This document shows, in pieces, positions 59,235 to 64,000 of a stretch of 64,000 nt of DNA; the first letter of the stretch is position 1; each line of letters opens with the position of its first letter. The notes beneath the pieces were generated by a model, which was given only the letters and a program-made list of their open reading frames with translations, ran no database searches and was not told the origin of the DNA. Where the stretch lies: the NCBI RefSeq assembly GCF_014648655.1, contig NZ_BMRN01000012.1, positions 1 through 64,000 on the forward strand, given 5' to 3'. Both the position numbers and the translations under genes were made by a program. Source of the stretch: Streptomyces atratus. Lineage in GTDB: Bacteria; Actinomycetota; Actinomycetes; Streptomycetales; Streptomycetaceae.

Positions 59235-60175
59235 GAGGTGTGGATCCCTTCGGCCTCGATACGGGCACCGGGTGTGAACAACGGGGGTGCGTCCGACGAG
59301 CGGAGATGCGCCAGCAGCACTTCCTCCAGGCTGGGTTCGGCGACCACCCAGTCACCCGACAGCGGGCCGTTCGGTCGCACCAGCGCGTGGAACTGCCTGC
59401 CCTGGACGCGGGCTTCGACCACCGTGTGGGGAGCCAGCAGGTCGGTCGGGTCACCGTCCCCGGCGAGTCCCGTCACCAGTGAGTGGGCCGGGACGAGCGC
59501 GTCCGCGTCGCCCGCCATCCGGATCCTGCCGTCGGCGAGAACCAGCAGGTAGTCGCACATGTCCTCCAGCTCGGACAGCATGTGCGAGGACATCACCACC
59601 GTGGTGCCGCGCTCCACGGCCTCCGACATCAGGAGGGTGCTCATGTCATGGCGGGCCAGCGGATCGAGGTCGGACATCGGCTCGTCGAGCAGCAGCAGGT
59701 CGGGCCGCTTGCCGAAGGCGAGCGCGAACGCGACACGGGTGCGCTGACCACCGGAGAGAGTGCCGACACGGGCGTGCATCGGCACCTGGCCCGACCGTAC
59801 GATCCGCTCCGCCGCGGCCATGTCCCAGCCGGGGTTGAGCTCGCTGCCCAGACGCAGCGTCTCCGCCACCGTGAACCGCTTGAACAGCGGTTTGTCCTGC
59901 CCGAGGAACGCGAATCTCGGCATTGCCGCGGGATCGTCCACCGGCACGCCGAAGATCTGGAGTTCACCCTCTGTCGGCTGCACCTGCCGGGTCGCGAGTC
60001 CCAACAGGGTGCTCTTGCCCGCGCCGTTGGGGCCGACGAGACCGCAGATCCGCCCGGCCGGCAGCCGGAACGAGCAGTCGCGCAGCGCCCAGCCGCGACG
60101 GTAGCGCTTACCCAGGCCGCGGGCCTCCAGCGCCCATGCGCCGGACGCGCCGCCCGGAGTGAATGCGTCTGCCAT
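59231..60175 (-). CDS. ABC transporter ATP-binding protein of the GntR-linked operon
   Basis: A 314-residue ATPase: Walker A GLVGPNGAGKSTLLGLA, Q-loop FLGQDKPLF, signature GTLSGGQRTRVAFALAF, Walker B LLLLDEPMSDLD, H-loop VMSSHML. A C-terminal extension of about 80 residues follows. It is the first gene of the operon; the palindromic operator is 13 bases before its ATG. YtrA-controlled ABC systems often respond to cell-wall antibiotics (inference). Confidence 0.92.
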   Translation of the reverse strand: MADAFTPGGASGAWALEARGLGKRYRRGWALRDCSFRLPAGRICGLVGPNGAGKSTLLGLATRQVQPTEGELQIFGVPVDDPAAMPRFAFLGQDKPLFKRFTVAETLRLGSELNPGWDMAAAERIVRSGQVPMHARVGTLSGGQRTRVAFALAFGKRPDLLLLDEPMSDLDPLARHDMSTLLMSEAVERGTTVVMSSHMLSELEDMCDYLLVLADGRIRMAGDADALVPAHSLVTGLAGDGDPTDLLAPHTVVEARVQGRQFHALVRPNGPLSGDWVVAEPSLEEVLLAHLRSSDAPPLFTPGARIEAEGIHTS

Positions 60176-60187
60176 GCACTTCGCCTC

Positions 60188-60211
60188 AATTCCATTAGTC
60201 AATTAATGGAA
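60188..60211 (-). promoter_or_regulatory. Palindromic operator before the ABC/GntR operon
   Basis: ATTCCATTA (60188-60196) and TAATGGAAT (60203-60211) form a perfect 9-bp inverted repeat with a 6-base spacer. It is strikingly AT-rich for this genome. It is the expected kind of site for the GntR/YtrA regulator encoded at the end of the operon. Confidence 0.78.
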
Positions 60212-60330
60212 TCATGGTCTTGGTGAAGGAGGGCTGTCAAGGAGGCGCCGCCGGGTCCGCGCGACCCGGGGCGCAGGTGTGTCTGGAATGCACCTGTTCG
60301 GGGTGTGGGGCGCTTTCGACCGGAAGAGTG

Positions 60331-60367
60331 CGCCCCTGGCACAAGGGCGTGCCTTGTGCCAGGGGCG
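60331..60367. terminator. Perfect hairpin after the subtilase gene
   Basis: CGCCCCTGGCACAAGG (60331-60346) pairs exactly with CCTTGTGCCAGGGGCG (60352-60367) across a 5-base loop, 26 bases beyond the minus-strand subtilase stop. The remaining 60212-60330 gap shows nothing notable. Confidence 0.92.
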
Positions 60368-60393
60368 CGGTCAGGGAAGGGATGCCGTGCGGG

Positions 60394-63300
60394 TCAGCGA
60401 ATGGCGTAGGCCTTGATCAGGGTCTGCTCGATCTTGCTGCCGTTGGTGTCCTGTGCCTTGACGCGCAGGGACACGTGGCCCGAATCCGGGTTGCTCACGG
60501 ACACCTTGTAGCTGCCGTCGCTCTTGCTCTTGACCTTCGCGGGCTGCCAGGTGGCACCGTCGTCGGAGGACGCCTCCACCTCGACCCCGTCGATGTCCGG
60601 GGTGGCGCCGTTCTGGAGGAGGAACGCCAGGTCGAAGTGGTAGGTCTTGCCGCCCTTGGCGGTGTTCTCCGCGTCCAGGTCCAGGCCGTACCTCGGCCAG
60701 AGCAGCGCCAGGTCCTCCTTGCCGTTCGCCGGCCGGGCGGACTTGAACGTCCAGGCGGTGCTGGCCTTCGTGGACAGCGGGAACCACGCCGGGCGCTGGG
60801 TGTCCAGGGTGATCCGGTAGGTCGCCGGGTCGGGGCTGACCGGCAGCGTGGTCAGCGAGAGCCGCGGCACCTCCTTGAGGAGCTTCCCGTCCTGGTACAG
60901 CCGCACCGTCCGCTTGTCGGCTTCGTGTTCGAAGAAGCCGGCGTGCCCCTGGCTGTCACCCATCTCCGGGACGGTGAGGGTGATGTTGTCACCCTCACGG
61001 ACCGCCTGGCTGGCCTTCGGTCCGGCCGGGCCGTTCGCCGCGCCCAGCCAGGTCTCCTTGCGCTGCTCGCCCGGCTGGTAGGTGCGGAGTACGTCCCTCA
61101 TCATGCGGGAGTTGTCGGCGCGGTCCGGGTAGATCCTGTGCCACCACCGTATGTCCTTCATCGTCGGGTGCTTGCTGCCGGTGGAGTACCACTCCTCCCG
61201 GTCCACCGGCGCGTCGAAGGAGTCGTAGATGTCGGTGAGGAGGGCATCGTTCAGGCGGACCGCCGAGACGACGTCGCCGATCACGCTGCCCTTGGCGTTG
61301 CGGTAGTCGGACTTCACCACGGCCGAGTTCTCCGCGGTGACCGCGTCGACGGGGTCGGCCGGAATCCTGTCGGGAACCATCATCGCGATGTTGTACACCT
61401 GGGGAACACCTGTGGTGCCCTTCAGGCTGATGCGGGTGGGGCCGTCGGCTATCCGGCCGAGGAGCCCCGCGCCCTCGTCCTGAGTGAGGGACCAGGCCGG
61501 GATGGTAGTGCCGGTGGCGCGCGGCACGATGGTGGCGAAGGGGCCGGGCCGGTCGTTGACGATGATCACTGCCTTCGCGCCGGCACCGGCGACCGCGGTG
61601 ATCTGGTCGATGGACTTCCGGGTGGCATCGCGGGTGACGACCGCGAGCTTGCCACCGAGATCCTTGCCGGTCAGGTCCTCCGGCCGTGCCATGCCGGCGT
61701 CGACCGCCTGGAGCCTGCTCGTGCCGTACAGCCGGGCCGCATACACCACGGGCTCCAGCGGGAGCGTGCGTTCCTGCCCCGCATAGGTGGCGCGGATCAC
61801 CGGCGAGTACCTGCGCTGCTGGAAGTGGAACTCGAACGTGCCGAGCTCCACCGGCTTGGTGGGCACCACATAGGCGTGGTCCCAGAGCGGGCTGAACGCG
61901 CCCTTCAAGAAGTCGATTCCCCGCTTTCCGGGGAGCTGCTGACGGTACCCGAGCTTGGAGCCGCCCGTCGCCTCGGACTCCTTGGGGGTCGCGACCTTGA
62001 CCTCCTTGCCCAGCCGGGCATCCAGCGTGACCGTCCGTGCCGCCTTCAGCTCCACCACGGGCTCACCGGCGAGAGTGTAGTCCGTGACCTGGGACGAGGC
62101 CTCGTCCCTGGTGTGTACGACACCCATGACGGAGTAGCGTCCCTGCGGCACGGCGACCCTCTTGGTCCCGTCCTGGGGGAAGACCTGCTGGACAGCCCCC
62201 GTGTCCAGGTTGAACACCGCAACCTCGCCGGTCGCCGGGTTTCCGTGCCGGTCGATCGTGTTGAGCGTGAGGTCGACGGTGGGCACGTCCTTCGTGGCGC
62301 CGACGGTGGTGCGGATCGCGGTGCCGTCGGGCGCGGTGGCGGTGATGATGCCGGTGTAGTCGCCCACGGCGCCGAGCTCGGGGTGGTAGGTCACCGTCAC
62401 GCTCGCGGTGGAGTTCGCCGGGACCGTCACGCTGTTGGCGCTGAGCGTGAACATGCCGTCCGGCGGGGGTGCCGTCTCCCCGAGGCTGAACAGGCGGAGC
62501 GACAGCGTGGTGTCCGCCGCGGAGGTGTTGACGTAGTCGATCGTCTTGGTGACCGGCGCGCTCTCGGCCGACTTCTTGCCCATGCTGACGACGGCGGGGC
62601 TGGAGTACGTCGTGGCGTCGATCGCCTTGGGCACGTCGACGCGGCCGTTACCGCCCTGGTAGGCGTTGTACGAGCCCTGCTTGGCGGTGCTGACCAGCAC
62701 CTGCTTGAGCCGGTCGGCGGACCAGTCGGGGTGGCGCTGGACGAGGATCGCTGCTGCGCCGGACACGTGCGGGGTGGCCATCGAGGTGCCGTTGGCCGCC
62801 GTGTAGTTGGCGTCGACCGGGGTGCCCATCGTGGTGCCGGCGGCGCGGGCGGCGACGATGTCCACGCCCGGTGCGGTGATCTCCGGCTTGACCGCGAAGG
62901 TGTCCTTGAGCGGTCCGCGGCTGGAGAAGTTCGCGAGCTGGTCCTGCTTGGACACCGCGCCGACGGTCAGCGCGGCGTCGGCGGCACCCGGCGAGCCCAC
63001 GGTCGACTTGCCCGGGCCCGTGTTGCCGGCCGCGATGACGAACAGCGCACCGGAGGACGCGGTGAGCTGGTTGACGGCCTCGCTGATCGGGTCGGTGCCG
63101 TCACTGGGGGCCACCGTGCCCAGGCTCATGCTGACGACGTCCGCACCCTGGGCCACCGCCCATTCCATGCCGGCGATGATTCCCGACTGGGGGCCTTCAC
63201 CGGCGCTGTTGAGGACCTTGCCGACGTACAGGTCGGCGCCCGGCGCCACGCCCTTGTACTTGCCGCCCGACGCGGCACCCGAGCCGGCGATGGTCGAGGC

Positions 63301-64000
63301 GACATGCGTGCCGTGACCGTGGTGGTCGACCGCATCGGGGTCGTCGGTGAAGTTCTGCGTCTCCTTCACCCGCCCCGCCACATCAGGGTGGTTGGGGTCG
63401 ACACCGGTGTCGAGGACGGCCACCTTGGTGCCGGTGCCGTCGTAGCCCTTCGCCCACGCGTCTGGCGCACCGATCTGCGGCACACTCTGGTCCAGCGTCA
63501 CCTGCACCGGCCGGTCGAGCCAGAGCTTCTTGATGCCATTGGCAAGCTTCGGCGCGGTCGTCGCGGCGGCGCTGTCGTCGTCGACCGCCTCCCAGAACGT
63601 CACCGCCTTCTTCTTGTTCGCGCGCAGTGCCACCGCGTTGGCGCTGGGCAGCTCGTCGTCCTTCACCGAACCGGCCGGCGCGGCCTGCTTGAGCGCCTTG
63701 CCCGCCTTGCCCGGCGCGCCCGAGAAGGTCGCCAGCAGCGGCACGGCGGGGCGGTGCGCGTCGTCGTAGCCGTACTCGACCAGCTTGGTGACGTTGAACA
63801 GCTCGCGGTCGAGCTCGTTCGCGGCAAGGTACGGCTGCGCTTTGTCCGGGATGACGTAGACCTCGTCGCCCACCTTGATGGAGGAGAACGCCGCCGGGGT
63901 GCCGTCGGGCGCGGGCGCGACCGTCGCCGCCTGCAAGCCGTTGGCGTGGCGCTCCAGCGTTACGACCTCGCCCGTGACGAGGGTGAGCGTGTGGGTGGCG
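60394..64000 (-). CDS. Large secreted S8 subtilisin-like serine protease, N-terminus outside window
   Basis: An open frame of more than 1,200 codons that continues past the window edge, so the signal peptide and start are not seen. Visible order: prodomain-like segment (HTLTLVTGEVVTLERHANGLQ), catalytic Asp in VAVLDTGVDPNHPDV, His in DHHGHGTHVASTIAG, Ser in NGTSMATPHVSGAAA, with VIAAGNTGPG as oxyanion strand. Then come a fibronectin-like domain, a PA-like insert (KLAVVTRDATRKSIDQITAVAGAGAKAVIIVND) and C-terminal beta domains. The protein is extracellular, for bulk protein degradation. A strong terminator follows. Confidence 0.93.
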   Translation of the reverse strand, partial: ATHTLTLVTGEVVTLERHANGLQAATVAPAPDGTPAAFSSIKVGDEVYVIPDKAQPYLAANELDRELFNVTKLVEYGYDDAHRPAVPLLATFSGAPGKAGKALKQAAPAGSVKDDELPSANAVALRANKKKAVTFWEAVDDDSAAATTAPKLANGIKKLWLDRPVQVTLDQSVPQIGAPDAWAKGYDGTGTKVAVLDTGVDPNHPDVAGRVKETQNFTDDPDAVDHHGHGTHVASTIAGSGAASGGKYKGVAPGADLYVGKVLNSAGEGPQSGIIAGMEWAVAQGADVVSMSLGTVAPSDGTDPISEAVNQLTASSGALFVIAAGNTGPGKSTVGSPGAADAALTVGAVSKQDQLANFSSRGPLKDTFAVKPEITAPGVDIVAARAAGTTMGTPVDANYTAANGTSMATPHVSGAAAILVQRHPDWSADRLKQVLVSTAKQGSYNAYQGGNGRVDVPKAIDATTYSSPAVVSMGKKSAESAPVTKTIDYVNTSAADTTLSLRLFSLGETAPPPDGMFTLSANSVTVPANSTASVTVTYHPELGAVGDYTGIITATAPDGTAIRTTVGATKDVPTVDLTLNTIDRHGNPATGEVAVFNLDTGAVQQVFPQDGTKRVAVPQGRYSVMGVVHTRDEASSQVTDYTLAGEPVVELKAARTVTLDARLGKEVKVATPKESEATGGSKLGYRQQLPGKRGIDFLKGAFSPLWDHAYVVPTKPVELGTFEFHFQQRRYSPVIRATYAGQERTLPLEPVVYAARLYGTSRLQAVDAGMARPEDLTGKDLGGKLAVVTRDATRKSIDQITAVAGAGAKAVIIVNDRPGPFATIVPRATGTTIPAWSLTQDEGAGLLGRIADGPTRISLKGTTGVPQVYNIAMMVPDRIPADPVDAVTAENSAVVKSDYRNAKGSVIGDVVSAVRLNDALLTDIYDSFDAPVDREEWYSTGSKHPTMKDIRWWHRIYPDRADNSRMMRDVLRTYQPGEQRKETWLGAANGPAGPKASQAVREGDNITLTVPEMGDSQGHAGFFEHEADKRTVRLYQDGKLLKEVPRLSLTTLPVSPDPATYRITLDTQRPAWFPLSTKASTAWTFKSARPANGKEDLALLWPRYGLDLDAENTAKGGKTYHFDLAFLLQNGATPDIDGVEVEASSDDGATWQPAKVKSKSDGSYKVSVSNPDSGHVSLRVKAQDTNGSKIEQTLIKAYAIR

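Overview
The window is high-GC actinobacterial chromosome, almost certainly Streptomyces. The evidence is the extreme third-position GC bias, frequent GTG starts, a Zur-type cluster of zinc-free ribosomal protein paralogs, an ethylmalonyl-CoA (EMC) pathway operon led by crotonyl-CoA carboxylase/reductase, and many secreted or lipid-anchored proteins of streptomycete type. There are about 60 intact genes and at least four decayed ones. I saw no tRNA, rRNA, insertion sequence, CRISPR array, prophage or attachment site.

Layout. 1-1.5 kb: start of etfB, divergent TetR regulator and a DUF35 (Zn ribbon/OB-fold) gene. 1.7-4.4 kb: scar of a deleted oligopeptide ABC transporter operon (lipoprotein leader joined to half an ATPase), then a gamma-glutamyltransferase. 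4.4-9 kb: inositol-phosphatase-like, VOC and nucleotidyltransferase proteins, an FAD oxidoreductase and a macrodomain protein. 9-11.5 kb: zinc-limitation ribosomal cluster (S18, L31, L33, L28, S14 paralogs plus a CobW-like protein) around a Zur-like box. 11.7-14.2 kb: PstS-like pseudogene, then the Ada-AlkA/Ogt alkylation repair pair. 14.2-15.1 kb: GDT1-family transporter behind a yybP-ykoY manganese riboswitch. 15-23.6 kb: thioredoxin-like ferredoxin, sirtuin, secreted protein, NUDIX, glycerate kinase, SRPBCC, MASE1 protein, PP2C phosphatase and Zn-dehydrogenase. 23.7-25.2 kb: psd-pssA phospholipid genes. 25.4-31.9 kb: EMC operon ccr-ecm-mcl-mch-mcd. 32-36.4 kb: GNAT, a second TetR, a tandem 3-hydroxyacyl-CoA dehydrogenase and a HEAT protein. 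36.4-50 kb: mixed accessory genes, including an MFS exporter with three C-terminal beta-sandwich repeats, two secreted or DNA-adjacent enzymes and two more gene fragments. 50.6-57.1 kb: two-component system plus GerMN-like lipoprotein, divergent from a lipoprotein-adaptor-ABC exporter operon. 57.2-60.2 kb: DinB protein and a GntR/ABC operon with a clear palindromic operator. 60.4 kb to the end: a large secreted subtilase running off the window.

The most interesting signal is a composite promoter/operator module that occurs three times: before etfB, before the DUF35 gene and before ccr. Each copy has two 13-bp palindromes of consensus GGCACYNAGTGCC, one directly upstream of the -35 box and one between -35 and -10. 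In the DUF35 copy the operator spacing is one base longer (23 instead of 22 bp) and so is the promoter spacer (18 instead of 17 bp). Two clearly paralogous TetR regulators sit next to these sites, 32 kb apart. I infer a small regulon that coordinates electron transfer flavoprotein, a DUF35 acyl-CoA-associated protein and the EMC pathway.
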